A stretch of DNA of 64,000 nucleotides from Methylobacterium sp. Leaf117 (GTDB taxonomy: Bacteria > Pseudomonadota > Alphaproteobacteria > Rhizobiales > Beijerinckiaceae), in NCBI RefSeq assembly GCF_001422985.1, contig NZ_LMNL01000023.1, forward strand, positions 506,516-570,515, in the 5' to 3' direction. Positions 43,391 to 53,635 of the stretch are shown in pieces. The notes beneath the pieces were generated by a model, which did not search any database, was not told the origin of the DNA, and worked only from the letters and a program-made list of their open reading frames with translations. Position 1 is the first letter of the stretch. Each line of letters opens with the position of its first letter. A program made the position numbers and the translations under genes.

Positions 43391-44563
43391 ATGCCCGTCC
43401 TCGACCGGATCGCCGCCTTCGCGGATGAGATCACCGCCTGGCGCCACGATCTCCACGCCCACCCGGAGCTGCAATACGACGTCCACCGCACGGCGGGCGT
43501 CGTGGCCGACAAGCTGCGGGCCTTCGGCTGCGACGCGGTCGTCACCGGCATCGGCCGCACGGGCGTCGTCGGCCTCATCCGGGGGCGGGCGCACGGATCG
43601 AACCGCGCCATCGGCCTGCGCGCCGACATGGACGCCCTGCCGATCCACGAGGCGCGCGATCTGCCCTACCGCTCGACGGTCCCGGGAAAGATGCATGCCT
43701 GCGGTCACGACGGGCACACGGCGATGCTGCTCGGGGCCGCCCGATACCTCGCCGAGACCCGCGACTTCGACGGCACCGCGGTGCTGATCTTCCAGCCGGC
43801 GGAGGAGGGCGGCGGCGGCGGCGAGGCCATGGTCCGCGACGGGCTGATGGAGCGGTTCGGCGTCGAGAGCGTCTACGGCATGCACAACATCCCGGGCCTC
43901 GCTCTCGGCACCTTCGCCATCCGGCCGGGGCCGATCATGGCTTCCACCGACCGCTTCACCATCACCATCACGGGGCGGGGCGGCCACGCGGCCCAGCCCC
44001 ACCACGCGATCGACAGCGTGCTGGTGGCGAGCCACGTCATCACCGCCCTGCAATCGGTGGTGTCGCGCAGCGTCGATCCCCTGGAGAGCGCCGTCGTCTC
44101 GGTCTGCGCCCTGGAGGCAGGGGAGGCCTTCAACGTCCTGCCGCAGGACGTGACCCTGCGGGGCACCATGCGGGCGCTGTCGAAGCCGGTCCGCGCGCTC
44201 ATGCAGGACCGCATCGGCGCGATCGTCGCCCATGTCCCGGCCGCCTTCGGGGCGCGCGGGACGATCGACTTCAACAGCGGCTATCCCGTCACCGAGAACC
44301 ATCCGGCCGAGACCGATTTCATCGCCGACGTGGCGGCCGGGCTGGTCGGCGAGGCCGGGATCGACCGGGCGGTGGCGCCCCTGATGGCGGCGGAGGATTT
44401 CTCCTACATGCTCGCCCACCGCCCCGGCGCCTACATCTTCCTCGGCAACGGCGACAGCGCCGGCCTGCACCACCCGGATTACGACTTCAACGACGCCGCC
44501 GCGCCCTATGGCGCCTCGTTGTGGGCGCGGGTGATCGAGACCGGGCTGCCGATCCGGGACTAG
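43391..44563 (+). CDS. M20 family amidohydrolase (hippurate hydrolase-like)
   Basis: A 390-residue metallopeptidase-like enzyme from the ATG at 43391; an earlier ATG at 43346 would add 15 residues with no homology. Binuclear metal ligands are in LRADMDALPI near residue 84, HACGHDGH near 107, EEGGGGG near 142 and the final histidine near residue 360 (LHHPDYDFND). A dimerisation domain lies between. The family hydrolyses N-acyl amino acids such as hippurate, or N-acetyl-L,L-diaminopimelate-like substrates. It is 93 bp after cueR on the same strand. The actual substrate is unknown. Confidence 0.86.
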   Translation: MPVLDRIAAFADEITAWRHDLHAHPELQYDVHRTAGVVADKLRAFGCDAVVTGIGRTGVVGLIRGRAHGSNRAIGLRADMDALPIHEARDLPYRSTVPGKMHACGHDGHTAMLLGAARYLAETRDFDGTAVLIFQPAEEGGGGGEAMVRDGLMERFGVESVYGMHNIPGLALGTFAIRPGPIMASTDRFTITITGRGGHAAQPHHAIDSVLVASHVITALQSVVSRSVDPLESAVVSVCALEAGEAFNVLPQDVTLRGTMRALSKPVRALMQDRIGAIVAHVPAAFGARGTIDFNSGYPVTENHPAETDFIADVAAGLVGEAGIDRAVAPLMAAEDFSYMLAHRPGAYIFLGNGDSAGLHHPDYDFNDAAAPYGASLWARVIETGLPIRD

Positions 44564-44693
44564 CCTCGGGCGCCAGCCGGGCAAAGTCCTTACAGATCCT
44601 GGCGCCAGCCGGGCGTATCGCGGGCGCAGACTTCCGCAGGGGAGGGCGGTCAATCCGCTCCCCCGCAAAGCCTCGCCCCAGGCCTGTCCAATC

Positions 44694-45629
44694 CTAGAAC
44701 TTGCCGATCATCGCCGGCGGCGCGGCGGAGGCCGCCTCGGCGTTCTCCTGATAGATCGGCACGGTGGCACGCAGCCATCCGCGCGTCTCCAGGCCGCGGT
44801 AGTTCCGCTCGACGACCTCGCGGGTGACGTAGGCCTGCAGGTTCACCGGTCCGAAATTGTAGCCGACGAGACCGCCCACGGCGAACTGGCCCTGGCGGGC
44901 ATAGCCGGGATTGCGCGTCGGCAGGTCGGTTGCGCCGAACGCCACCGGCCCGACTTCCCACTTGCCGAACTTCTTCGTCGCCGTGAGATCGAGGTTGAGG
45001 AAGTCGGGGTAGTACGCCCCCGTGCGCGATGTGGTGTCGAAATAGGTGCCGTAGAGGAAGTTCGCCGTCAGGTTCCAGCCGTCGCCGTTGTAGGTGATCG
45101 CGAAGCGTTGGTGCAGGACCGGGTTCTGAATCACGATCTTGGTCTGGCTCGGAAGATAGGCGCCGAGCAGGTAGCTGAAGTTGAGGTTGCTCCCGAGCTT
45201 CCACGCCACCTGCGCGGCCAGGAGGGTCTGGCCGAAGCCGCTCTGGTAGGGCGCGCCACCGGTGCTCGAGACGGCGATCGGCTGGAGTACGATCAACTGC
45301 AGCCGTCCGCCCGCCACGTCGGCCGGCGTCGCCCAGACGAAGGATGGCAGGTTGATGTTTGAATCGGTCGATCGGGGCGCGATGTCGCGTACGCCGAAGC
45401 TCGACGTGTCGATGAAGTAGAGACCGACCGGCAGTGGCGCGCCGGGGGCCTGCCCGACGGTCTGGCCCGGCTCGGCCGCCGACGCGGCCCGCGCCTGACG
45501 GTTGGACGAATCCAGCGCGAGACCCAGAAGTGCGAGACTCACAGCGGCGAGACCCGCCGGCACCAAGCGGAGGCCCAAGGTTGAGCCGTCCCGGATCGAT
45601 GGCGATCCGGTCGTCCGAGATGACGTCAT
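44694..45629 (-). CDS. Outer-membrane beta-barrel of the phenol-degradation transporter-like family
   Basis: About 311 residues from the ATG at 45629. A signal peptide is seen (hydrophobic run, then cleavage near ARAA). The mature protein has many alternating hydrophobic/polar strands with Gly, Tyr and Asn turns (FSYLLGAYLPSQ, YGTYFDTTS) and ends with Phe, the usual OMP terminal residue. It resembles the MetA-pathway phenol-degradation/SphA-type outer-membrane proteins. These are thought to pass hydrophobic substrates; transport itself is not shown. It stands alone on the minus strand. Confidence 0.75.
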   Translation of the reverse strand: MTSSRTTGSPSIRDGSTLGLRLVPAGLAAVSLALLGLALDSSNRQARAASAAEPGQTVGQAPGAPLPVGLYFIDTSSFGVRDIAPRSTDSNINLPSFVWATPADVAGGRLQLIVLQPIAVSSTGGAPYQSGFGQTLLAAQVAWKLGSNLNFSYLLGAYLPSQTKIVIQNPVLHQRFAITYNGDGWNLTANFLYGTYFDTTSRTGAYYPDFLNLDLTATKKFGKWEVGPVAFGATDLPTRNPGYARQGQFAVGGLVGYNFGPVNLQAYVTREVVERNYRGLETRGWLRATVPIYQENAEAASAAPPAMIGKF

Positions 45630-45796
45630 GGCTCTGCTCCCGGGCCGCACTGAAACGACGGCCCGCCGGGATGAAACTGGTCGGTTCTTCGTGCTCCGCC
45701 ACCATCCTGGGTTAGGCGGAGTCCCTATTGCGAAACACCGTCACCCTGCCGCCACAGCACGCCTTGAGGCCAGCACGCTGTCGGGGGCCTCGTGTC

Positions 45797-46390
45797 TTAC
45801 GGGCAAGCCGCCCCGCCCGGCAGCACGACCGGGGCGCCCGTCACCGAGCGGACCGGCCAGGTGGTCACCTGTGAGAAGGTCAGGTCGTTCAGGGCCGGGA
45901 ACAGGTTGAAGATCGGCACGTAGCGGTAGGTCATCTCCGCCATCATGTAGCGCGCGTTGACACGCGCCTCGGAGGGCGGCGGTTCGCCCAGGATGGCATT
46001 GGCGACCCGCTTGGTCGCCTTGTCGGCGGCGCTGGAGCACACCCTTGCCTCGTAGGACTTGTTGGCGAGCTGGTAGACGCCCGCCGCCGTCAGGATGATG
46101 CCGGACCCGCTGGCGTCCGAGGGATACATGACCGCGCGGCCCGCCGCGTAGACGTCGGTGACGCTGGTCAGGCTGCCCCGCGAGATCAGGTCGGCCATCG
46201 AGCGGGTGGCGCGCACCAGGCGCTGCTTGGTGGCGTAGGCCCGCGGCAGCTCGATCGTTCCGATGAAGATCACGATCATCACGGGGGCGACCAGGGCGAA
46301 TTCCACCGCGCTCACCCCGGCCCGGTCGCCCGCGAGCCGGCGAATCTGCCGGCGAATTCGCCGGCCACCCCGCCGGCACAGCCTCAACAC
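45797..46390 (-). CDS. TadE-like pseudopilin/pilus assembly protein
   Basis: A 197-residue protein. The chosen GTG at 46390 overlaps the preceding TadE stop by seven bases. An Arg-rich cytoplasmic tail is followed by the TadE signature GVSAVEFALVAPVMIVIFIG, a processing site and hydrophobic helix. A periplasmic domain with one conserved Cys pair region follows. TadE-type minor pilins act in tight-adherence (Flp) pilus biogenesis. No ATPase, secretin or Flp pilin gene is near. Confidence 0.8.
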   Translation of the reverse strand: MLRLCRRGGRRIRRQIRRLAGDRAGVSAVEFALVAPVMIVIFIGTIELPRAYATKQRLVRATRSMADLISRGSLTSVTDVYAAGRAVMYPSDASGSGIILTAAGVYQLANKSYEARVCSSAADKATKRVANAILGEPPPSEARVNARYMMAEMTYRYVPIFNLFPALNDLTFSQVTTWPVRSVTGAPVVLPGGAACP

Positions 46391-46974
46391 GTTCCCACCG
46401 GATAGGGCTCGGCGCGGAAGACCGTGGTCGCGGTGATCATCTGGGCGGTGGCCGAGACCGGCAGCGCCACGATTCCCGTGAAGCCGAAGAAGCGCGGGAT
46501 CACCACGGCCGCACGGATCGTCACGATGTCGCTGCCCTGCGGACAGGTGAAGCGCGTGCCGAAGGTCGACGACGCGGTCCCGGTCGTGGAATCGTAGGGC
46601 GAGGCAGCCGCAGTGGCGCTGAAGGTCGACGCGGTCGTCATCTCGACCTTCAGCTTGGTGCAGTCGAACAGCACCGGGCCCCGGCACATCTCCGCCACGA
46701 GGCGGTCGACCGGAGGCTTGGTGCCGGCCGCGTCCTGGTACACGCCGGTGAAGACCGCGCGGCCGCCCCGATCGAGGGCGTCGTCGAGGAGCTGCTGGGC
46801 CAGGATCAGCATGCCGGCCTCGATGATCGCGCCGAGCAGAAGCAGGAACGGCACCGCCACCATTCCGAACTCGATGGAGGCCCCGCCGCGCGTGTCGCGG
46901 GCCAGTCGGCGCAGGGCCGGGGCCACGGGCGGCATCGCCGGCCTGACGCCTGCGAGAATGAGGCGCCCCATCAT
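46384..46974 (-). CDS. TadE-like pseudopilin, second copy
   Basis: A 196-residue protein from the ATG at 46974, overlapping the upstream stop (ATGA). It has a basic tail, then GGASIEFGMVAVPFLLLLGAI, the TadE helix with its Glu at the +5 position, and a periplasmic region containing cysteines near the end (TCPQGS, GTC). It is diverged from the neighbouring TadE but shares the layout. The three genes 45797-48497 are translationally coupled and probably form one assembly subcomplex. Confidence 0.8.
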   Translation of the reverse strand: MMGRLILAGVRPAMPPVAPALRRLARDTRGGASIEFGMVAVPFLLLLGAIIEAGMLILAQQLLDDALDRGGRAVFTGVYQDAAGTKPPVDRLVAEMCRGPVLFDCTKLKVEMTTASTFSATAAASPYDSTTGTASSTFGTRFTCPQGSDIVTIRAAVVIPRFFGFTGIVALPVSATAQMITATTVFRAEPYPVGTC

Positions 46975-48497
46975 CGGGAGATCCGCAATTCGCTGATCTG
47001 CGCCGCGATGGCCTTGAAGGCGGCGCTGAGGTCGGAGGCGTTCTGGACGTCGTAGAACTTGTCGCTGCCCGAGGCGCAGTTCTTCAGGATGTCGCTGGTG
47101 CCTTCCGAGACCTCGACCCGCACCGTGAAGATCGCAATTCCGGCGCTCTTCATGTTGCCGCACAGCGTCGACAGCCGGCTGTCGATGGCGTTCCGCCGTG
47201 TGTTCGAATCATCGGAGATCGTGCCGATGCGGTTCTGCCAGATGTAGCCGATGCCCGAGTAATAGGAGTTGTTCGAATTGTTGGGGCGGGTCGCGGACTG
47301 GTTCTGGCCGTCCGTCATCAGCACCACGAACTTGCGCGTGGTCCTGTCGGTATAGGCCGCCCCCTCGGCGAAGGGACCGAGCGGCGACAGAACGTGCCAG
47401 CCCCAGATCAGACCGATCGGGATGTTGGTGTCGCCCCGGACGGTCAGGGCGTCGATGGCGCTGTTGAGCGTGGATTGCGAGGTCGTCAGGTGGGTGATGG
47501 GCTGCAACTCGCAACCGGAATTCGGACCGTAGAGATAATTGTCGCCGTCATTGCCGATCCGGCCCGTCCTGATGATCGGGCTGGTCCGATACTTATTCAC
47601 TTGACCCTGGCGGCTGCGCAGAGTGCCCGAACTCACGCCGTCCGCCATGTAGTCGTTCCACATGGGCGTCCGGTAATACTCCGTATCCGCCTCGTCCGGG
47701 GCGAAGTAGGGCACGAACAGCGTGTCCGGCGTGCCCGCGCTCGGGGGCGTTTCCTGCACGTCATAGGGCATCGGCCGACCCTCGACGCAGCCGCCCCAGG
47801 TGACGCCCATCTGCCGGAACAGGGTCAGGCGGTTGGCGGCGGAATTGAAGATCTGTCCGTGGACCGAGGACCGGGCGTCGGTGTCGATCCATGAGGCGGC
47901 GGCGTTCGACGGGCCGACATTGACCGTCATCGAGAAGGGGACGATCCCGATCCGCAGGGCATTCGGCTTCGAGGGGTCTACGGCCTTGAACAGCGTCGAA
48001 ACGAGATCCTTGGCGGCCGACTTCAGGTTGGTGAGCTTGGTGCCCTCCATCGAACCGGTATTGTCCAGCACGAGGGCGATCTCGAGGTTGTCCGAGGCCC
48101 GGCGGCCCGTGCTCGAGACCGAGATCGGCATGCCGGTGAGGCCGACGAGACGCGTCAGGCTGGTCGGGGTGCTGCCGCTCGCCGTCACGGTGATGTCGTC
48201 GCCGTTGCGGGTGGTCCGGACCAGCAGACCGTCGATCGGCGTCTTCACCAGAGCGGCGCGCACCTGCGCGTCGGCCTTGCTCGACAGATCGCCATCGGTG
48301 GTGGTGATCGGCAGCTTGGCCAGGGACAGCACGGTGGCGTCGGTCACCCCCTGTGCCGATTGCCGCGCCATCGACTTGACGCCGTAATCGATGACCGTGC
48401 CGGCGAATAGAAGCAGGGGGATCGCTCCCAGGGCGAAGATCAGCGCAACGACGCCCTGTCCGTCATTGCGGAACCGTCGAAAGATATCGCAGCGCAT
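46971..48497 (-). CDS. TadG-like protein with von Willebrand factor A domain
   Basis: A 508-residue protein. The N-terminus has a TadE/TadG hydrophobic helix (GVVALIFALGAIPLLLFAG). The rest is a periplasmic vWA domain whose metal-ion-dependent adhesion site reads LDNTGS near residue 145, with a Thr and Asp later on. A long Asn/Ser-rich insertion, likely surface exposed, lies before the last vWA strands. TadG proteins are linked to Tad pilus assembly; vWA domains bind protein partners or surfaces. It heads the three-gene set. Confidence 0.85.
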   Translation of the reverse strand: MRCDIFRRFRNDGQGVVALIFALGAIPLLLFAGTVIDYGVKSMARQSAQGVTDATVLSLAKLPITTTDGDLSSKADAQVRAALVKTPIDGLLVRTTRNGDDITVTASGSTPTSLTRLVGLTGMPISVSSTGRRASDNLEIALVLDNTGSMEGTKLTNLKSAAKDLVSTLFKAVDPSKPNALRIGIVPFSMTVNVGPSNAAASWIDTDARSSVHGQIFNSAANRLTLFRQMGVTWGGCVEGRPMPYDVQETPPSAGTPDTLFVPYFAPDEADTEYYRTPMWNDYMADGVSSGTLRSRQGQVNKYRTSPIIRTGRIGNDGDNYLYGPNSGCELQPITHLTTSQSTLNSAIDALTVRGDTNIPIGLIWGWHVLSPLGPFAEGAAYTDRTTRKFVVLMTDGQNQSATRPNNSNNSYYSGIGYIWQNRIGTISDDSNTRRNAIDSRLSTLCGNMKSAGIAIFTVRVEVSEGTSDILKNCASGSDKFYDVQNASDLSAAFKAIAAQISELRISR

Positions 48498-48706
48498 TCG
48501 TCGCCCGAGCTGAAGCTTGAGCTGACGAATGCCAACGAAGATTTACGATTCACTTAAGACAGACGCCGAGGTTTGGTCGTGTCGACGCGCTCGAACAACC
48601 GAAGTCGTGATCACGTCTTTTTCATCGATTGTTTGAGAGCGATGGCGGACGTCTGTTTCGAGGCCGAAGAAGGGCGTTCGAGAACGCACCTTCCTCCTTC
48701 GATCTC

Positions 48707-49735
48707 TCAGTCCGAGCGATTGGCCGTGCCGCCGAGATGGAACACCCGGTGCGGGACCAGCTCGCCGCGCTCGACATCGCCGACCGCCACAAGGATGCCG
48801 CCGCAGGTGGCGAAGGCCTTCCCCTCGACCGGGGCGTCGCGCCCGCGCAGGATCACCGGCTGGCCTCGCATCAGGCGCAAAGCCATGTCGCGGGAGACCG
48901 GCACCGAGGGCACCGCGTCCAGGGCGGTTTCGACCGGGTGGAGCGAGCCGGCATTGCCGTCCGGTCCCGCTTCTTCCAAGGCCGCCACCTGGCAGGCATC
49001 GGCCTCCGTGAAGGGACCGACGCGGGTACGGCGCAGGGCCGAGACATGGCCGTAGCAGCCGAGCAGACGCCCGAGGTCGCGTGCGAGTGCCCGCACATAG
49101 GTGCCCTTGCCGCAGGCGGCCTCGATCACCGTCCGCTCGGGGCTGTGCTCGACCACCGCGAGATGGTCGATCTGGACCGGGCGCGCCACCAGCACCACCT
49201 CCTCGCCGTCGCGGGCGAGGTCGTAGGCGCGCTCGCCCGCGATCTTGATCGCCGAGTAGCGCGGCGGCACCTGCTCGATGGCGCCGACGAAGGTCGGCAG
49301 AGCGGCCACGACGGCCTCCCGGGTCGGCCGCGCCTCGCTGGTGGCGACCGGACGACCCTCGGCGTCGTCAGTGTCGGTCTCGATGCCCCAGGTGACGGTG
49401 AAGACGTAGGCCTTGCGCCCGTCCATCACGAACGGCACCGTCTTGGTCGCCTCGCCGAGGGCGATCGGCAGGATGCCGGAGGCCAGGGGATCGAGGGTGC
49501 CGGCATGTCCCGCCTTCTTGGCGTTGAAGGCGCGCTTCACCACCGCGACGGCATGGGTCGAGGTCATGCCCACGCCCTTGTCGAGGATGACCCAGCCATT
49601 GACGTCCCGGCGCTTCGGCCGATCCGGGCGCGGCGCACCACGCGGCGGGCGACGGCCCTCGGCGGCCACGGGTCGGTCCGCCGGATTCGGCGGGGGAGAG
49701 CCCTCGGGTCGCTCGATGGTCGGTTCGTTGATCAT
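48707..49735 (-). CDS. truB: tRNA pseudouridine(55) synthase TruB
   Basis: A 342-residue enzyme from the ATG at 49735, with GAGG eight bases before it. Residues 1-45 are a Pro/Arg-rich alphaproteobacterial extension. The catalytic aspartate is in [12 protein letters not shown] near residue 76, and [16 protein letters not shown] near 208 is a conserved block. It isomerises U55 in the T-loop of elongator tRNAs and also acts as an RNA chaperone. It is the last gene of the rimP-nusA-ylxR-infB-rbfA-truB run and follows rbfA by about 160 bp. Confidence 0.94.
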   Translation of the reverse strand: MINEPTIERPEGSPPPNPADRPVAAEGRRPPRGAPRPDRPKRRDVNGWVILDKGVGMTSTHAVAVVKRAFNAKKAGHAGTLDPLASGILPIALGEATKTVPFVMDGRKAYVFTVTWGIETDTDDAEGRPVATSEARPTREAVVAALPTFVGAIEQVPPRYSAIKIAGERAYDLARDGEEVVLVARPVQIDHLAVVEHSPERTVIEAACGKGTYVRALARDLGRLLGCYGHVSALRRTRVGPFTEADACQVAALEEAGPDGNAGSLHPVETALDAVPSVPVSRDMALRLMRGQPVILRGRDAPVEGKAFATCGGILVAVGDVERGELVPHRVFHLGGTANRSD

Positions 49736-49896
49736 GAAATCCTCGGTCACTGATCACAGGGGCCGGGCGGCACGCGCTGCGCCGTCATCCGTCCCGTTCA
49801 AGTCTTGAGTCGGGGTCTTCCGCCGCCTTGGGCCGGAGAACCTGCAGGGTGCGGGTCGGGTTCGTGCCGGCGGCGCTCTCGCGGGCCGAAACCGCC

Positions 49897-50331
49897 TCAG
49901 TCCGCTTTGGGGTCCGACGGATCGGCCTCTTCGCCCGGCGCCTGCGATTCGAGATCGCGCCGTACCTTATCAGTCCGCAGCAGGGCGTCGATCCGGTCCG
50001 CTTCGTCGAAGGTCTCGTCGCGGAGGAAGCGCAGGTCGGGCGCATATTTCAGGTTCACCCGGCGGGCGACCTCCTGGCGCAGCGCCTTCTTGTTGCGGTC
50101 CAGGGCGGCCAGCACCGGTGCCTCGTCGAGGCCGCCCAGCGGCATGATGTACGCGGTGGCGAGCTTGAGGTCCGGCGACATCCGTACCTCCGGCACCGTG
50201 ATGACATGCGCGCTCAGCACCGCGTCCTGGATGTCTCCGCGCTGGAGCACCTCGGCGATCGCGTGGCGGATCAGCTCGGCGACGCGCTGCTGGCGCTGCG
50301 AGGGTCCGGTGGGGGTCTGTTTCTGGGCCAT
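49897..50331 (-). CDS. rbfA: Ribosome-binding factor A
   Basis: A 144-residue protein from the ATG at 50331. The type-II KH-like fold is visible: [17 protein letters not shown] at residues 17-33, [19 protein letters not shown] near 49-67 and [14 protein letters not shown] near 95. The acidic C-terminal tail is common in alphaproteobacteria. RbfA helps the late maturation of the 30S subunit near the 16S 5' helix and is needed at low temperature. It lies between infB and truB, the classic neighbourhood. Confidence 0.93.
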   Translation of the reverse strand: MAQKQTPTGPSQRQQRVAELIRHAIAEVLQRGDIQDAVLSAHVITVPEVRMSPDLKLATAYIMPLGGLDEAPVLAALDRNKKALRQEVARRVNLKYAPDLRFLRDETFDEADRIDALLRTDKVRRDLESQAPGEEADPSDPKAD

Positions 50332-50640
50332 GAAGAATTCTGATCGTCTTGTCGTCGAAGCGGTTCGACACCGGCCGGCGCGGTCACGCTCATCCGAGCG
50401 TTGCTGAAACGGAACGTCGATGCGCCGCCGCGCGGCCAGGGCCTGAGCGGGTCGAAACGAAGCGGACGCCGAAGGCGCACCTCTTAACGCAAATCGGCGC
50501 CCGGGAGATAGGCCTGTCATGCAGGTTTCCCCGTCGCGGCCGATAGGTCGTCGACGGGGCCTGCTTTTCGGAAGCCGAAACGCGAAACGGGGCCGCGACC
50601 TCGTCGCGACCCCGCTGGTATACCGAAGCGGCATCGCCGC
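50332..50640. other. infB-rbfA spacer
   Basis: A 309-bp gap containing a strong hairpin just after infB (listed separately). No coding region is supported: the frames crossing it are Arg-rich and continue antisense into infB. An internal promoter for rbfA-truB would be expected but I cannot point to one. Confidence 0.5.
50589..50613 (-). terminator. Strong hairpin after infB
   Basis: An 11-bp stem with one mismatch (GGGG and CGCGAC against GTCGCG and CCCC) around a three-base loop, 28 bp past the infB stop. The tail has only short T runs (GTTTCGCGTTT), so it may weaken rather than stop transcription, or protect the 3' end. Confidence 0.5.
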
Positions 50641-53562
50641 TCAGAGCGTGCGCCGGATCTCCTCGACCCGGTAGCACTCGATGGTGTCGCCGGCGCGCAT
50701 ATCCTGGAAGTTCTCGAAGGACATACCGCACTCGTAACCGGCGGTGACTTCCTTCGCGTCGTCCTTCAGGCGCTTCAATTGGGCCAGCTTGCCCTCGTGG
50801 ATCACCACGCTGTCGCGGATCAGGCGGACATGCGCACCGCGCTGAACCACGCCGTCGAGAATGCGGCAACCGGCGATCTTGCCGACCTTCGACACGTCGA
50901 AGATCTGCAGGATCTGAGCCTCGCCGAGACGCTCCTCGCGGAGCGTCGGCGGCAGCATACCCGACAGGGTCGCTTTGATGTCATCCACGAGGTCGTAGAT
51001 GATGTTGTAGTAACGGATCTCGACGCCCTTGTTTTCGGCCGACTCGCGCGCTTCCTTGTGTGCCCGCACGTTGAAGCCGATGACGACGGCCTTCGAGGCT
51101 TCCGCCAGTGTGATGTCCGACTCCGTGATTCCACCGACGCCAGCGAGCAGGATCCGAGCCGACACCTCGTCGTTGCCGAGCTTTTCCAGGGCGCCGTTGA
51201 TGGCCTCGACCGAGCCCTGCACGTCGCCCTTGACGACCAGCGCCAGTTCCTTGCGGCCGGCGCCTTCCTTCAGGTCGCGCATCATGTCGACCAGCGAACG
51301 GTTTGCACCGCCGGTACGGGCAGCGATCCGCTCACGCTTCTGACGGGCGCGGTACTCGGTGACCTCTCGGGCACGGGCCTCGTTCGGCACGACCACGACG
51401 CGGTCACCCGCATCGGGGGTGCCGTTGAAGCCGAGCACTTCCACCGGAACCGAGGGACCGGCATAGGGGACGTTCTCGCCCTTGTCGTCGATCAGGGCAC
51501 GCACGCGGCCCCACTCCGCGCCAGCGACCACGATGTCGCCGGTGAACAGGGTGCCGCGCTGGACCAGGACCGTCGCCACCGGGCCACGACCGCGATCGAG
51601 CTTGGCCTCGATGACCGTACCCTCACCGTCGCGCGTCTCGTTGGCGCGCAGGTTCATGATCTCGGCCTGGAGTTGCAGGCCCTCGAGAAGCTCCGGCAGA
51701 CCGTCGCCGGTCTTGGCAGACACCTCGAATTCAAGGGTCTCGCCGCCCATCGACTCGACCTGGATGTCGTGCTGGAGCAGCTCGGTCCGGACCCGCTGCG
51801 GGTTCGCCTCGGGCTTGTCGATCTTGTTGATCGCCACGATCAGCGGAACACCGGCCGCCTTGGCGTGAGAGATCGCCTCCACGGTCTGCGGCATGACGCC
51901 ATCATCGGCCGCCACCACGAGCACGACGATGTCCGTCACCTTGGCGCCACGGGCGCGCATGGAGGTGAAGGCCGCGTGGCCGGGCGTGTCGATGAAGGTC
52001 ACCATGTCGCCGCTGGGGGCTGCGACCTGATAGGCGCCGATATGCTGCGTGATGCCGCCCGCTTCACCGGAGACCACGGTGGTCTTGCGGATCGCGTCGA
52101 GCAGCGAGGTCTTGCCGTGGTCGACGTGGCCCATGATGGTCACGACCGGAGGACGCGGATCGAGATCCTCCTCCAGCTCGGGCTCATCGCTGAACAAGCC
52201 TTCCTCGACGTCCGACTCCGCCACGCGGCGCACGGTGTGCCCGAGCTCTTCGGCAATCAGCTGGGCCGAATCCGAGTCGATCACATCGGTGATCTTGTGG
52301 ATTTCACCCTGCTTCATCAGAAGGCGAATAACGTCCACCGCCCGCTCCGACATGCGGTTGGCGAGCTCCTGGATCGTGATCGTCTCCGGGATCGTCACCT
52401 CGCGAGAAAGCTTCTCTTTCTGCTCCACATGCCGGTTGCCGCTCATGCGCTGCTGGCGGCGGCGGAACGAGGCGACCGAACGCGTGCGCTCGTCCTCACC
52501 CGACGTGGCGGTGGCGATCGTGAGGCGGCCACGATTCCGGTCGCCGCCCGGCTGTTTCGGGGTCTTGGGCGGCGTGATGATCTTGAGCGGCATGCCGGGG
52601 CGGCGGATCACGCGCTTCTGCTCGCTCTCCTCCTCAGCAGCCTGCGGCCGCCCAGCCGTACGGGCTGGCGTTGCGCCGCCGGCGGGACGTGCCGCAGTCG
52701 CCGTCGCCGGAGTAGTCGGCTCGGGCTCCGGTGCTGGAGCAGGGCGAGCCATGAAGTTCAAATCGCGCGGCTTGCGCACGTCGGCCGTGATGGTCTTGCG
52801 CGGCTCGGACGTGGCCGGGCGCGCCGTCAGCGGCGGGCGTGCTGCCGGACGGGCTGCCGCAGGCGTGGGTGCTGCCGGACGGGCAGGTGCCGCAGCAGGA
52901 GCGGCTTGCTCGGGTGCAGCCGCCGCCACAGGAGGCGCCGAACGAACGATCGTCGGGGCCGCCGGCATCGGCGCCGTCTTGGAAACGGTGGGAGCAGCGG
53001 CAGGCGTGCTTTGGGCCTTGGCAGCCTCCTGAGCAGCAGCCTCGGCGGCGCGGCGCGCTTCCTCGGCCGCAGCCTGGCGCTCCTCGTCTTCCTTACGGCG
53101 GCGAGCCTCATCTTCGCGCTGGCGAGCCTCGGCTGCCTCACGCTCCCGCTGCTCGGCAGCTTCGCGTTCGCGCTGCGCCGCAGCTTCGGCCTCGGCACGC
53201 TTCTGGGCCTCGGCCTCCCGACGCTTGGCGTCAGCAAGGGCAGCGGCACGCGCGTTGCTCTCCTGCTCGCTCAAGGTCCGCAGCACCACGCCGTTCGCAG
53301 AGCGTTGCGCCTGACGGGGAGCGGCGGGCGGCGGAGGCGGTGCCACGCGAGTTGCCGGTGCCACCGGCGTCGTCTCGCGCGCCGGTGCAGCCGGCGCCGC
53401 GCCGATGACACGGCGCTTCACCGTCTCAACCACGACCTGCTTGGTGCGGCCATGGGAGAAGCTCTGACGCACCGTTCCCTGCTCGATCGGGCGCTTCAAG
53501 GACAGCGGCTTCGAAGGGGGTCTCGCCTGCGTCTTGTCGCCCGGATTGTTCGTATCGCTCAT
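50641..53562 (-). CDS. infB: Translation initiation factor IF-2
   Basis: A 973-residue GTPase, long as usual in alphaproteobacteria. The N-terminal half holds a Pro/Ala-rich and Glu/Arg-rich helical region (about 100-330). The IF2 N-domain segment [18 protein letters not shown] follows near 395. The G domain has G1 GHVDHGKTS near 478, G3 DTPGH near 525 and G4 NKID near 579; domains II to IV complete the protein. It brings fMet-tRNA to the 30S subunit and promotes subunit joining. It follows the ylxR-like gene by 73 bp in the rimP-nusA operon. Confidence 0.97.
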   Translation of the reverse strand: MSDTNNPGDKTQARPPSKPLSLKRPIEQGTVRQSFSHGRTKQVVVETVKRRVIGAAPAAPARETTPVAPATRVAPPPPPAAPRQAQRSANGVVLRTLSEQESNARAAALADAKRREAEAQKRAEAEAAAQREREAAEQREREAAEARQREDEARRRKEDEERQAAAEEARRAAEAAAQEAAKAQSTPAAAPTVSKTAPMPAAPTIVRSAPPVAAAAPEQAAPAAAPARPAAPTPAAARPAARPPLTARPATSEPRKTITADVRKPRDLNFMARPAPAPEPEPTTPATATAARPAGGATPARTAGRPQAAEEESEQKRVIRRPGMPLKIITPPKTPKQPGGDRNRGRLTIATATSGEDERTRSVASFRRRQQRMSGNRHVEQKEKLSREVTIPETITIQELANRMSERAVDVIRLLMKQGEIHKITDVIDSDSAQLIAEELGHTVRRVAESDVEEGLFSDEPELEEDLDPRPPVVTIMGHVDHGKTSLLDAIRKTTVVSGEAGGITQHIGAYQVAAPSGDMVTFIDTPGHAAFTSMRARGAKVTDIVVLVVAADDGVMPQTVEAISHAKAAGVPLIVAINKIDKPEANPQRVRTELLQHDIQVESMGGETLEFEVSAKTGDGLPELLEGLQLQAEIMNLRANETRDGEGTVIEAKLDRGRGPVATVLVQRGTLFTGDIVVAGAEWGRVRALIDDKGENVPYAGPSVPVEVLGFNGTPDAGDRVVVVPNEARAREVTEYRARQKRERIAARTGGANRSLVDMMRDLKEGAGRKELALVVKGDVQGSVEAINGALEKLGNDEVSARILLAGVGGITESDITLAEASKAVVIGFNVRAHKEARESAENKGVEIRYYNIIYDLVDDIKATLSGMLPPTLREERLGEAQILQIFDVSKVGKIAGCRILDGVVQRGAHVRLIRDSVVIHEGKLAQLKRLKDDAKEVTAGYECGMSFENFQDMRAGDTIECYRVEEIRRTL

Positions 53563-53635
53563 TCAGTCCAAACCCTGAGGGTTTCCATCGTCCCGTGAAC
53601 CGGCAAACTGATGTGCGCCGGGTAAATCCGTGATC

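Noticed and set aside
44569..44614. Direct repeat GGCGCCAGCCGGGC, two copies 32 bp apart, after the M20 gene
   Set aside because: Noted, but two GC-rich copies of 14 bp in a GC-rich gap are weak evidence for function.
50779..53598. Long open frame antisense to infB (about 940 codons)
   Set aside because: It is a shadow of infB caused by high GC content: His/Arg/Leu-rich translation with no family resemblance, while infB has all its domains on the other strand.
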